The position numbers and the translations under genes are program-made. A DNA stretch of 64,000 bases from Pseudomonadales bacterium. GTDB taxonomy: Bacteria; Pseudomonadota; Gammaproteobacteria; Pseudomonadales; Ketobacteraceae. The notes under the pieces were generated by a model. The model ran no database searches. It was not told where the DNA came from and saw only the letters and a list, made by a program, of their open reading frames with translations. Shown piece by piece: positions 52,261-64,000 of this stretch (position 1 is the stretch's first letter; each line of letters starts with the position of its first letter). The stretch spans positions 84,166 to 148,165 of the forward strand of contig JAGUVW010000036.1 of NCBI GenBank assembly GCA_020062665.1. The letters run 5' to 3'.

Positions 52261-54336
52261 ATGTCTAGACTTTGTGGATCAGACACATACCGGTCAGCGC
52301 GTCAGGGAGAAGCACCGTCGGTGACCAATTTTTGTGCCCGTTCAATTCTGCCTTATCACAGACAGACGCTGCGCCCGTGGGTGCTGGTTCTGGCGCTGTG
52401 TGGTTTGCCGTTGCCGGTGACAGCGATGCCCGGCGATGACCTGCTTGATCTGTCCATGGAAGAGCTGCTGCAGGTGAAGATCACCACCTCCACGCTGCAG
52501 GATGAAAATCTGGCGTCGGTTCCATCCTCGCTGACCGTTTATACCCGCGCCGATATTCGTCGCCTGGGCCTGCAGAATCTTACCGAGCTGGTAAATCTGG
52601 TGCCGGGACTGCAGGGCTCCCGCGTGGATGATGGTACCTTGAATTTTTCACTCTCCAGTCGTGGCCGGCGCAGCAGCGCTGCGTGGCGGGAAATCCTGGT
52701 GCTGGTGGATGGCCAGCGCATCAACAACGAATGGAATGGCGGCGCAGGTCAGCACACGAATCTGATTCCCATCGAACACGTGGATCGGGTGGAGTTCATT
52801 CGCGGGCCGGGATCGGCGTTGTACGGCAGCAATGCCATGATGGGTGTGATCAACATCATCACCCGCAGCGAGCGCGAACTGGTGGCGGAAGCCGGCACCG
52901 ATGATCACACTCACGTCAGTGCGCAGTGGCGGCAGGATGGCGACGCCGGCGCAGTGGAACTGTACGCCCGCGATACCCGCAGTGGTGGCGAGAATCTGCG
53001 CCTGTTCGAACCCTCGCCCAATCCGGCCACACCGGAATGGGTGAACAGCAGCGATCCGTTCCGCGCCAACGACCTTTATCTGCGTGGCCATCTGGGCGCG
53101 TTTTCTGCGAGTCTGATGGGCACCAGCCTGGACACCGAAAAATATTACGTGGCTGGATATGTGGATGAAACCGGCAATTATCGTGACACGCGCACGCAGT
53201 TGGCCAACGTAGGCTGGAAACAGGATCTGGCTTTCGATCTGACCCTGCAGGGGCAGATTTTTTTCGCCGAACGGGATCTGGCCATTCGCGCCGCGCCATC
53301 GTTGGTACCCTACCTGATCCTGGAAGGTTCCACTGATGAAAGGGAGCGCGGCACGCAGTGGATTGTGCAGGGCAAGCTGGCGCAATCACGCTGGCTGCTG
53401 GGATGGGAATGGCGCAATCCGGAATTGCGCGACACCTCTTACCAGATCGGCACGCCGCTCAATCCTGTTATGATCCAGGCGCAGCAGGCGCCGGAAGAAG
53501 GCCGCATCATTCGCGGCTGGTTCGGTCAGTTCCAGCACAAGATTGTCGACAATCTGGAGCTGACCGCGGGGCTGCGACGGGACGACTATTCCGATGTGGG
53601 TGATCACCTGAGTCCGCGTCTGGGCCTGGTGTGGCAGGCGGGGCAGCGCGATACGCTCAAGCTGCTGTACTCCGAAGCATTCCGCGCGCCCAGTCCCATC
53701 GAAATGCACGTGATCAGTCCGGAATTCCAGGCCAGCCCGGATCTGAAACCGGAAACAGCCAATACCGTGGAAGTGATCTGGCTGCACTTTTTCGACCGTG
53801 GTTATGTCTCCACGACCTTGTTCGATGCCCGCATCGACGCTGCCATCGTGGAAAAGGTGACACCGTTGTTGCGCCGCACCTGGGTGAACAGCAATCTGTC
53901 CATGTCCGGGCTGGAACTGGAGTGGCAGATGCGCTGGACGCGGCGCTGGCAGTCGCGGCTGGCGCTGACCCAGCTGCATCATCTGGATGACGCAACCAGC
54001 GACGAGTCAGACAGTCTGCTCAGCGGCAGCGTTTCCTATGAATACCAAGCCTGGACGGCGTCCCTGTTCGCCAACTACCAGGGGCCGAAACGGGATTCCA
54101 ATGAACAGGATTTTCCGGCGGACATCACGACGCTCGAATATACGGATTTCGGCGGCAGAACGCTGGTGGGAGCGCACCTGGCCTGGCGCATGACCGACGC
54201 GCTGGAGCTGTACAGTCACGCCGACAATCTGTTCGACAAGCAATACTATTCCCCCGCAAACCGGGCTCCCAATTATGTGGGCGCCCCTGGCACCGGCCGT
54301 TTGCTCACGCTGGGCATGCGCTGGCAGTTGCCCTGA
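52261..54336 (+). CDS. TonB-dependent receptor
   Basis: About 691 aa from the ATG at 52261; a GTG at 52321 would give a more usual signal peptide (RPWVLVLALCGLPLPVTA). Plug domain with LSMEELLQVKITTSTLQDEN, SSLTVYTRADIRRLG, RGRRSSAAWREILVLVDGQR and VEFIRGPGSALYGSNAMMGV, then a 22-strand-type barrel ending in the aromatic LLTLGMRWQLP. Energised uptake of a siderophore, heme or other large nutrient across the outer membrane. No TonB, ExbB or ExbD genes are near; the ligand is unknown. Confidence 0.9.
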   Translation: MSRLCGSDTYRSARQGEAPSVTNFCARSILPYHRQTLRPWVLVLALCGLPLPVTAMPGDDLLDLSMEELLQVKITTSTLQDENLASVPSSLTVYTRADIRRLGLQNLTELVNLVPGLQGSRVDDGTLNFSLSSRGRRSSAAWREILVLVDGQRINNEWNGGAGQHTNLIPIEHVDRVEFIRGPGSALYGSNAMMGVINIITRSERELVAEAGTDDHTHVSAQWRQDGDAGAVELYARDTRSGGENLRLFEPSPNPATPEWVNSSDPFRANDLYLRGHLGAFSASLMGTSLDTEKYYVAGYVDETGNYRDTRTQLANVGWKQDLAFDLTLQGQIFFAERDLAIRAAPSLVPYLILEGSTDERERGTQWIVQGKLAQSRWLLGWEWRNPELRDTSYQIGTPLNPVMIQAQQAPEEGRIIRGWFGQFQHKIVDNLELTAGLRRDDYSDVGDHLSPRLGLVWQAGQRDTLKLLYSEAFRAPSPIEMHVISPEFQASPDLKPETANTVEVIWLHFFDRGYVSTTLFDARIDAAIVEKVTPLLRRTWVNSNLSMSGLELEWQMRWTRRWQSRLALTQLHHLDDATSDESDSLLSGSVSYEYQAWTASLFANYQGPKRDSNEQDFPADITTLEYTDFGGRTLVGAHLAWRMTDALELYSHADNLFDKQYYSPANRAPNYVGAPGTGRLLTLGMRWQLP

Positions 54337-54349
54337 TGTGGCGCCGGTT

Positions 54350-55180
54350 TTACTTCAACCGTTCGAAATCCCAGGTGATTTCCACGTCCACCTTGCCCTG
54401 GTAGCCATCGTACACGCCGACGCGGGTCAGCACCGGTTCGGTGGGCGTGAGTGTGGCCTTGTGCTGGCCTTTCAGCGGCGCCACCTGCAGGGTCTTGAAT
54501 ACATAGTCGCTCACGATGTTGGGCAATGCCTTGTGCTGCGAATCCTTGTTGTCCTGCAGATTGCCGCGGTTGGTTTCGTGAAATACGTAGTGCCCCTTGA
54601 CGGCGGGAAATCCCAGCGTGCTGCGATACAGCGTGTTGTCCTTGATATCCAGCACGCTGTTGTTGCCCACGCAGATCATGTTGCGCTCGGCGGGATTGCC
54701 ACTGTAATCAGCGGTGAAGGTCTGGGTGTAGGGTTGCATGCCGCCCACGTCTGCGTATTCGCCCTGGACTTTTTCATTCACCTGAATCGAAAACGTGGCG
54801 GGGCAATCGATCTCGCCGATGTACAGCAGGTAGCGTTCCTCGGCTTCCGGTTCTTCCTCGTCACTGAATTTGCCCTGCATGGCGTTCTGCACTTTTTCCA
54901 TCACACGGGCGGCTTCGGCTGCGGCTTTCTGCGCGTAGGCGGGATCGTACATGTTGACGCTGCTGAGGCTGCCGTCGGTGGTGAGCGTGGTGGTGAACTG
55001 CGCGCGATACGAAAACGCGCCTTTGCTCCACTCGCCTTCAGAACGGGTGGAATCGGTGCCGCTGGCCGTCACGGTCACGGTCATGCGGGCCTTTTCGTCG
55101 GCGCGGACATCCGCGCTGCTCAGGCTGGCGGCGGCCAGCAGACTCAGTGAGGTGACAACAAGATGACGACGGGATGGCAT
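54350..55180 (-). CDS. Secreted protein of unknown function
   Basis: 276 aa from the ATG at 55180 (GGAG Shine-Dalgarno). Signal peptide MPSRRHLVVTSLSLLAAASL with cleavage after about VRA. Beta-rich, with a central acidic helix (KFSDEEEPEAEERYLLYIGE) and two cysteines (IDCPAT, MICVGN) that may form a disulfide. No recognised domain. Convergent with the TonB receptor, 13 bp apart. Confidence 0.6.
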   Translation of the reverse strand: MPSRRHLVVTSLSLLAAASLSSADVRADEKARMTVTVTASGTDSTRSEGEWSKGAFSYRAQFTTTLTTDGSLSSVNMYDPAYAQKAAAEAARVMEKVQNAMQGKFSDEEEPEAEERYLLYIGEIDCPATFSIQVNEKVQGEYADVGGMQPYTQTFTADYSGNPAERNMICVGNNSVLDIKDNTLYRSTLGFPAVKGHYVFHETNRGNLQDNKDSQHKALPNIVSDYVFKTLQVAPLKGQHKATLTPTEPVLTRVGVYDGYQGKVDVEITWDFERLK

Positions 55181-55309
55181 CGGGCAGTGCTCCAGCACAA
55201 ATGCAGAAAAATAGCACGCAGTATAGAAGCCGGCAGAGTGTGAATTTAAGCGTGTTTGTGCGGCAGAAATTCGCGTACTTTTCACGTCGGCAGCCCTTTT
55301 GTCACGGCG

Positions 55310-56335
55310 TCATGACTGGCTCAGTTGGGTGCGCAGGTTGCCGAAACGTTTGCGGTATTGCGCTGGGGTCAGATCCACTTCGCGGCGGAACAGGCGGATA
55401 AAAAAGCCGGTGTCCTCGTAGCCTGCTTCGTTGGCAATCGCGTCGATGGAAAGCGTGGTGGATTCCAGCATGTGCTTGGCTTCTTCCAGCCGTAGTGTGT
55501 GCACGTATTGCAGGGGTGACATGCCGGTAGCCTGCTGAAAGCGGCGTTTGAATGTGCGCTCCGGCAGACCGGATTCCTGCACCATGCCGGCCACCGGATT
55601 GCGTGCCTGGTAATGCTCTGCGATCCAGTGCTGACAGCGGGCGATGACGGAATCTTCCACCTGTCGGGTGCGCGCGAGTCGTGCGAATGGTTGTTGTCCG
55701 GTTTCATGCCAGTCGATCAGATGAATGCGTGCTACCTGCATGGCTTCTTCCACGCCCACGGTGCGGGCAATCAGATAAAGCGCCATGTCCAGCCACGAGG
55801 TGCCGCCGCCGGCCATGATCAGACGCTGGCCTTCGCCGGTGGTAACCAGCGCCCGTTGTGCGTGCACGCTGATGTTGGGATAGCGTTTGCGCATCATGTC
55901 GCACCAGGCCCAGTGGCTGGTGGCTTCGCGTCCATCGAGCATTCCCGCTTCGGCGAACAGGATGCTGCCGGAACAGGCAGATGCCAGGATGCTGCCCTGT
56001 TGGTGACATTGCTGCAGCCACTGGATCTCGGCATCGAAGCGGCCTTGTAGGGGCGCGTCCGGTGGCAGGTTGACCTCGGGCACACAGGCAACATCCACGG
56101 TGGGACATTCATGCAGTGCATAGTGCGGCGTCACCTTCACGCCGTTGCAGATCTCCAGTTCCGTGGAGCTGCGAGCCACCAGAAATGCCTCGATGCGTTC
56201 TACACCGGATTGACCTTCGGTGATCACGTGCCAGTCGCGCCCGGTGGACAGCAGCATGTCATACAAGCCGTAGATCACCGATGCGGTGCTTTCCGGAATC
56301 ACCAGAATGGCAATTTTCACAGTTCTGTTTTGCAT
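55310..56335 (-). CDS. GlxA-family AraC regulator (DJ-1/GATase-like plus HTH)
   Basis: 341 aa from the ATG at 56335. N-terminal DJ-1/PfpI (class I glutamine amidotransferase-like) domain, about 1-190, with the nucleophile-elbow segment SACSGSILFAEAGMLDGREA; the Cys in SACSG is kept. C-terminal AraC helix-turn-helix pair (about 245-335): VAGMVQESGLPERTFKRRFQ and IDAIANEAGYEDTGFFIRLF. Divergent from a homocysteine S-methyltransferase gene, the probable target. Confidence 0.9.
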   Translation of the reverse strand: MQNRTVKIAILVIPESTASVIYGLYDMLLSTGRDWHVITEGQSGVERIEAFLVARSSTELEICNGVKVTPHYALHECPTVDVACVPEVNLPPDAPLQGRFDAEIQWLQQCHQQGSILASACSGSILFAEAGMLDGREATSHWAWCDMMRKRYPNISVHAQRALVTTGEGQRLIMAGGGTSWLDMALYLIARTVGVEEAMQVARIHLIDWHETGQQPFARLARTRQVEDSVIARCQHWIAEHYQARNPVAGMVQESGLPERTFKRRFQQATGMSPLQYVHTLRLEEAKHMLESTTLSIDAIANEAGYEDTGFFIRLFRREVDLTPAQYRKRFGNLRTQLSQS

Positions 56336-56472
56336 GGCAGAAATGTCCGATTTGTTGCCGATATGACTGCAGGGGTGGGATGTGTTTCCGACTATCGTGG
56401 CGTCGTCGATCTGGATCAATGCACTCCCAGCAACGCTGACTGTATTCACACATTCTTTCAAGGAAAAATATT

Positions 56473-57411
56473 ATGGCCCACTATCGCAATCAATTACCTC
56501 AGCTGAGTTCGCGCCTGTTTCTGACAGACGGCGGCCTGGAAACGACCCTGGTCTTTCATCAGGGGATAGAACTGCCCCATTTTGCAGCGTTCGACCTGCT
56601 GAAATCCGAAGCGGGCCTGATCATTCTACGGGAATATTATGAGCGTTATCTTGCGATTGCCCGCGCTCATCAAGTGGGCGTGGTGCTGGAAGCGCCCACC
56701 TGGCGTGCGAATCCGGACTGGGCCCGCAAGCTCGGTTACAACCACTCTGCGTTAGCGCTGGCCAATCGCAAGGCTATTGATCTGATGTTGTCGCTGCGCA
56801 TGCAGCACGAAACCGACACAACGCCCATGCCGATCAGCGGCAATATCGGGCCGCGGGGTGATGGTTATCGTGTGGATGCGCGCATGAGTGTCGACGAAGC
56901 GCGCCTTTATCACAGCGAACAAATTGCAGTGTTTGCCGACTCGCCGGCGGATATGGTGTCGGCGTTCACGCTCAACTATGTGGATGAGGCGATTGGCATC
57001 GTGCGGGCAGCGCGGGACATGAATATGCCGGTGGTGATTTCTTTCACTGTGGAAACCGATGGACGGTTGCCCTCTGGCATGTCGCTGCAACATGCGATTG
57101 AGCAGACCGATGCGGCTACCAATCATTACGCTACTTACTTCATGATCAATTGCGCTCATCCTACGCATTTCGAGCACGGGCTGCAGCGCAACGAGCCCTG
57201 GGTACAGAGGATTCGTGGCGTGCGCGCCAATGCATCGCGCTGCAGTCACGCCGAGCTGGATGCCAGCACGGAACTGGATGCGGGCAATCCGCTGGAACTG
57301 GGCCAGCAGTATGCGCAATTGCGGACAAGCCTGCCGCAACTGAGTGTGCTGGGTGGCTGCTGTGGCACCGATCATCGTCATGTGGATGCGATCTTCTCTG
57401 CCTGTCGTTAA
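56473..57411 (+). CDS. Homocysteine S-methyltransferase family protein
   Basis: 312 aa. Zinc-dependent TIM-barrel methyltransferase (MmuM/BHMT-like): TDGGLETTLVFHQGIELP at the N-terminus, SGNIGPRGDGY, zinc Cys in INCAHPTHF, and the terminal zinc pair GGCCGTDHRHVDAI. Methyl donor could be S-methylmethionine, betaine or a sulfonium compound such as DMSP; not determinable. AAGGAAAAA Shine-Dalgarno. Divergent from the GlxA-type regulator. Confidence 0.9.
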   Translation: MAHYRNQLPQLSSRLFLTDGGLETTLVFHQGIELPHFAAFDLLKSEAGLIILREYYERYLAIARAHQVGVVLEAPTWRANPDWARKLGYNHSALALANRKAIDLMLSLRMQHETDTTPMPISGNIGPRGDGYRVDARMSVDEARLYHSEQIAVFADSPADMVSAFTLNYVDEAIGIVRAARDMNMPVVISFTVETDGRLPSGMSLQHAIEQTDAATNHYATYFMINCAHPTHFEHGLQRNEPWVQRIRGVRANASRCSHAELDASTELDAGNPLELGQQYAQLRTSLPQLSVLGGCCGTDHRHVDAIFSACR

Positions 57412-57478
57412 GCAAGAGCTGGGGGCATCGGCTATACCTTAATCCTGAGGATGATTTCCTGATGCCCCTGGAGACGGG

Positions 57479-60805
<3,327 letters not shown>

Positions 60806-60812
60806 ATCGCCT

Positions 60813-61817
60813 ATGACACAGGCCAACTACTGGCAGGAAGAACGCTCGAAAATTCTGGTGGTGGACGACGAACCCACCAACCTGAAAGTACTCAAGCAGA
60901 TCCTGCAGGAAGACTACCGCCTGCTGTTCGCCAAGAGCGGTGAGGAAGCCATCGCCCTGGCGCAGCGCGAACAGCCGGCGCTGATTCTGCTCGACGTGAT
61001 GATGCCGGGCATGACCGGTTTCGATGCCTGCCGCCAGCTGAAAGCGCAGCCTGACACCGCGCGCATTCCGGTGATCTTCGTCACGGCACTCAAGGATGAA
61101 GTGGACGAAACCACCGGCTTTGCCGTGGGCGGCGTGGATTACATCAGCAAGCCGGTGGTGCCGGCGATCGTGCGGGCGCGGGTGAAGAATCATCTGTCGC
61201 TGGTGAAAGCCGATGAACTCAAGCACACGCGCCTGCAGATCATCCAGAAACTGGGTCGCGCATCGGAATACAAGGACAACGAAACCGGCCTGCACGTGAT
61301 GCGCATGAGCCACTATTCCCGCGTGATTGCGCTCGCCTATGGTTTTTCGGCCGACATGGCGGAAGATCTGCTCAATGCCGCGCCCATGCACGACATCGGC
61401 AAGATTGGAATTCCCGACAGCATCATGCTGAAGCCGGGCAAGCTCACGGAAGAGGAGTTTGCCGTGATGAAACGACACCCCATCATCGGCGCAGAAATTC
61501 TGGGTGAAAGCGATTCCAGTCTGCTGCAACTGGCGCGGTCGGTGGCGCTGTATCACCACGAAAAATGGGATGGCAGCGGCTATCCCCACGGCCTGCAGGG
61601 CGAGGCGATTCCCATCGAGGCGCGCATCGTGGCGCTGGCCGACGTGTTCGATGCACTCACCAGCAAGCGGCCCTATAAGGAAGCCTGGTCGGTGGAGGAT
61701 GCGCTCGCCCACATTCGCCAGCAGGCCGGCCGCCATTTCGATCCCCGCGTGGTGGAATTGCTGGAGCAGGAATTGCCGGCGATTCTGGACATCAAGGAGC
61801 GCTGGGCGGAACACTGA
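60813..61817 (+). CDS. HD-GYP response regulator (RpfG-like c-di-GMP phosphodiesterase)
   Basis: 334 aa. Receiver domain (about 14-130) with phospho-Asp61 (LILLDVMMPGMTGFDA), then an HD-GYP phosphodiesterase domain (about 155-330): HDIGKIGIPD with His193-Asp194, KRHPIIGAEIL, HHEKWDGSGYPHG and GYP at 256-258. Expected to degrade c-di-GMP when phosphorylated. Next to the MHYT hybrid kinase (7 nt), which is its likely phosphodonor through the Hpt. Convergent with a GGDEF-EAL gene. Confidence 0.95.
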   Translation: MTQANYWQEERSKILVVDDEPTNLKVLKQILQEDYRLLFAKSGEEAIALAQREQPALILLDVMMPGMTGFDACRQLKAQPDTARIPVIFVTALKDEVDETTGFAVGGVDYISKPVVPAIVRARVKNHLSLVKADELKHTRLQIIQKLGRASEYKDNETGLHVMRMSHYSRVIALAYGFSADMAEDLLNAAPMHDIGKIGIPDSIMLKPGKLTEEEFAVMKRHPIIGAEILGESDSSLLQLARSVALYHHEKWDGSGYPHGLQGEAIPIEARIVALADVFDALTSKRPYKEAWSVEDALAHIRQQAGRHFDPRVVELLEQELPAILDIKERWAEH

Positions 61818-61853
61818 CGGCGTGCGCGGATCAGTCTGTCTGCCGGATCGTAA

Positions 61854-64000
61854 TCAGTGCGCCGACGTCGCCGGCCTGTCTTCAAGCCAGTGTCGCGCCA
61901 GGGATTCGAATTCCGCCAGCGGCACCGGCCGGCTGAACAGATAGCCCTGGTAGGCATCGCAGCCGTTGTTGATCAGAAAGGCGTGCTGCTCGGCGGTTTC
62001 CACACCTTCGGCAATCACCTGCAATCCCAGCGTGTGGCCCAGCGCAATGACGGTACGGGCGATGGCGGCATCGTTGGCATCGCTCAGCACATCGTGCACA
62101 AAGGATTGATCGATCTTGAGCTGATATAGCGGCAGACGTTTCAGATAGGTCAGCGACGAATAGCCCGTGCCGAAATCATCCAGCGAAAACATCAATCCCA
62201 GCGCGCGCAACTCGTTCATGCGGGCGATGCTTTCGCCCGCGTGTTCCAGCAGCAGACTTTCCGTCAGTTCCAGCTTGAGCAGGTGCGCGGGCGCGCCGGT
62301 GCGGGCCAGGATGGATTTGATTTCTTCCACCAGCGTGGGCAGGCGGAACTGGCGCGAACTGACGTTCACCGCCAGCGTGAGGTGACACAGCGCAGGATCA
62401 CCGGCCCACTGCGCCAGCTGACGACAGGCCGTTTCCAGCACCCAATGCCCGATCATCACGATCATGCCGGTCTGTTCCGCCAGCGGAATGAAATCGGCGG
62501 GCGACACCATGCCGCGCTGTGGATGCTGCCAGCGCAACAGCACTTCGGCGCCAACGATGCGGCCCTGATTGTCCACCTGGAGTTGATAGTGCAGCAGAAA
62601 TTGCTGAGCGATGATGGCCTGGCGCAAATCCGCTTCCAGCGTGGCGCGGGCCGCCAGGCGGTCTTCCATCACCTGATCGAAAAAACTTACGCGATCGCGG
62701 CCGGTGTGTTTGGCCTGATACATGGCAGTGTCGACACGCTTGAGCAGTTCTTCCGGGGTACCGGTTTCGTGGGTGAACAGCAGCACGCCGAGGCTGGACG
62801 TGCAGAAATGGCTGCGCCCCTCGGCGTTGAGACTGTCGCGTTGCAGCAGATAGGGCTCCCGCAGCGCCTTGTGCAGCTTGTTGGCGATGTGCCTGGCCTG
62901 CAGCGCGCCCTGTTCGCCGCTATCCAGATCCGCGATGATCACGACAAACTCGTCGCCACCCAGGCGGGCCACCGTGTCGCCATGACGCACGTTGTGGGTG
63001 AGCCGGCGCGCGATGTCCACCAGCAGCTGATCGCCGGCGCTGTGGCCCTGCGTATCGTTGAGGGTCTTGAAATCGTCCACGTCGATCAGCACCAGCGCAT
63101 GCTGGCAATCCTGGTGGACGCGGTTGTTGAGCACCTGCTGCAGGCGATCGAACATCAGGCGCCGGTTGGGCAGGCGTGTCAGCGGATCGTAAAACGCCAG
63201 CTGCTCGATTTTCTGCTCGGCGGACTTGCGGTCGGTGATGTCATGGGCGATGCCCAGCACGCCGGTATGCTCGCCAGCGCGATTGAGCACGGCGATGCGG
63301 GTAGTCTGATACAGACGTGGTTCGTCACGGCCGGATGTCAGCCATTGCTCGCTTTCCACTGCATCGAAACGGTCGGCGGCGTCCTGATCCAGGCGGGTGA
63401 ATGCCTCTGCAAGCGGCGCCGGCAGCAGCTCGGCGTCGGTCTTGCCGATGATGTCGATGCGCTCCCGGTTAAGCATGTGCTCGAACGCGCTGTTGCAGGA
63501 TTCATAGCTGCCACGCAGATCCTTCATCCAGATCGGGTTGGGCAGGGTTTCCAGCAGCGTGCGCAGGCGGGTGCGTTCTTCCTCCAGCTCCAGATACGGC
63601 GCCTGCACGCTGGCCACGAACAAGGCCCGGTACACCATCAGATAGGCCAATGCCTTGTAGACATGCCCCAGCAGGTTGAACAGATCGGAGGTATCCGCGT
63701 AACGCGAGAAGAACAGCTCCGACAACCCCTGCGCCCAGGCTGCCGCTGCCAGCCACAGCCAGTCGTCGTTGCGCTGGTGCAGGCCCTTGCGCAGCAGCAG
63801 AATCGCCGCCAGGGCATACAGGGCGGCCAGGATGTACTCCGTGCCGATTTTCAGTGGTGTCAGCCCTTCGCCTTCCACAAAGGTGGACGGCAACCAGTGG
63901 GCGCGGGCCAGGCCCAGCCACCACACTACCGCCACGGTGGTCACAACCAGTATCAGGGCTGTCCGGATGCGGGCAGGGCGCCAGCGCGAGGCCGGCAGCA
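61854..64000 (-). CDS. MASE3-type PAS-GGDEF-EAL protein (5' end beyond the window)
   Basis: The frame is open to the right edge, so the N-terminus is missing; at least 715 codons are visible. A membrane sensor with NLLGHVYKALAYLMVYRALF (MASE3-like) is followed by a PAS domain (PNPIWMKDLRGSYESCNSAF), a GGDEF domain with intact ARLGGDEFVVII, and an EAL domain with EVLLRW in place of EALLRW plus NVSSRQF, ELTESLLLE and DDFGTGYSS. Both output domains look active, so it may make or degrade c-di-GMP. The third c-di-GMP/sensor gene in a row; convergent with the HD-GYP gene. Confidence 0.92.
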   Translation of the reverse strand, partial: LPASRWRPARIRTALILVVTTVAVVWWLGLARAHWLPSTFVEGEGLTPLKIGTEYILAALYALAAILLLRKGLHQRNDDWLWLAAAAWAQGLSELFFSRYADTSDLFNLLGHVYKALAYLMVYRALFVASVQAPYLELEEERTRLRTLLETLPNPIWMKDLRGSYESCNSAFEHMLNRERIDIIGKTDAELLPAPLAEAFTRLDQDAADRFDAVESEQWLTSGRDEPRLYQTTRIAVLNRAGEHTGVLGIAHDITDRKSAEQKIEQLAFYDPLTRLPNRRLMFDRLQQVLNNRVHQDCQHALVLIDVDDFKTLNDTQGHSAGDQLLVDIARRLTHNVRHGDTVARLGGDEFVVIIADLDSGEQGALQARHIANKLHKALREPYLLQRDSLNAEGRSHFCTSSLGVLLFTHETGTPEELLKRVDTAMYQAKHTGRDRVSFFDQVMEDRLAARATLEADLRQAIIAQQFLLHYQLQVDNQGRIVGAEVLLRWQHPQRGMVSPADFIPLAEQTGMIVMIGHWVLETACRQLAQWAGDPALCHLTLAVNVSSRQFRLPTLVEEIKSILARTGAPAHLLKLELTESLLLEHAGESIARMNELRALGLMFSLDDFGTGYSSLTYLKRLPLYQLKIDQSFVHDVLSDANDAAIARTVIALGHTLGLQVIAEGVETAEQHAFLINNGCDAYQGYLFSRPVPLAEFESLARHWLEDRPATSAH

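Overview
This is a 64 kb piece of a GC-rich (roughly 60%) gammaproteobacterial chromosome. The gene order suhB / trmJ-cysE-iscR-iscS-ndk-rlmN-pilF-rodZ-ispG-hisS-yfgM-bamB-der / xseA is the one seen in Pseudomonas-like and marine oil-degrading relatives. Many acyl-CoA dehydrogenases, short-chain dehydrogenases, secreted lipoproteins and c-di-GMP proteins follow it. An Alcanivorax/Marinobacter-type organism fits best, but the sequence alone does not settle the genus. I saw no rRNA, tRNA, CRISPR array, prophage or insertion sequence.

Bases 1-14,200 are a housekeeping block. suhB is divergent from a long + strand series: tRNA methylation (trmJ), cysteine synthesis (cysE), Fe-S regulation and sulfur donation (iscR, iscS), ndk, rlmN, pilus assembly (pilF), cell shape (rodZ), isoprenoids (ispG), hisS, outer-membrane assembly (yfgM, bamB) and ribosome assembly (der). 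The isc operon is reduced here: iscU, iscA, hscBA and fdx are missing between iscS and ndk. IscS also stops before the C-terminal tail that docks IscU in E. coli. A good IscR type-1 operator spans the cysE stop codon.

Bases 14,280-23,920 hold a class II aldolase gene, DUF2914 and xseA. Next comes a minus-strand extracytoplasmic redox locus: a triheme RoxA-like cytochrome lipoprotein, a TlpA-like thioredoxin, a tiny DUF4266 lipoprotein ending in GGGGCGCY, a DUF3570 outer-membrane protein with two SGAS motifs, and an ApbE flavin transferase. A 34-bp-arm inverted-repeat element separates DUF3570 from apbE. An AraC regulator is divergent from the locus. I regard this locus as the most interesting system in the window.

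Bases 23,975-41,013 hold a 36-codon gene with a perfect Shine-Dalgarno, then a five-gene catabolic operon (acyl-CoA dehydrogenase, SDR, APH-type kinase, histidine phosphatase, SDR) with a divergent LysR. The operon resembles unfused ACAD10/11 or levulinate (Lva) modules. Further along are secreted or lipid-anchored proteins, a glycerophosphodiesterase, an exported glutaminase paired with a DUF481 protein, a leucine-rich-repeat lipoprotein, an orphan acyl-CoA dehydrogenase divergent from a MerR regulator, and an extra sigma-70 factor that overlaps the MerR gene tail to tail.

Bases 41,313-64,000 hold a subtilase, AsmA, an RND efflux adaptor-pump pair, a two-gene secreted pair with a caspase-like His/Cys signature, a TonB receptor, a GlxA-type AraC regulator divergent from a homocysteine methyltransferase, and a c-di-GMP signalling group (MHYT hybrid kinase, HD-GYP response regulator, GGDEF-EAL protein). 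The last gene runs off the right edge. Function calls rest on motifs and family knowledge recalled from memory; no database search was run.
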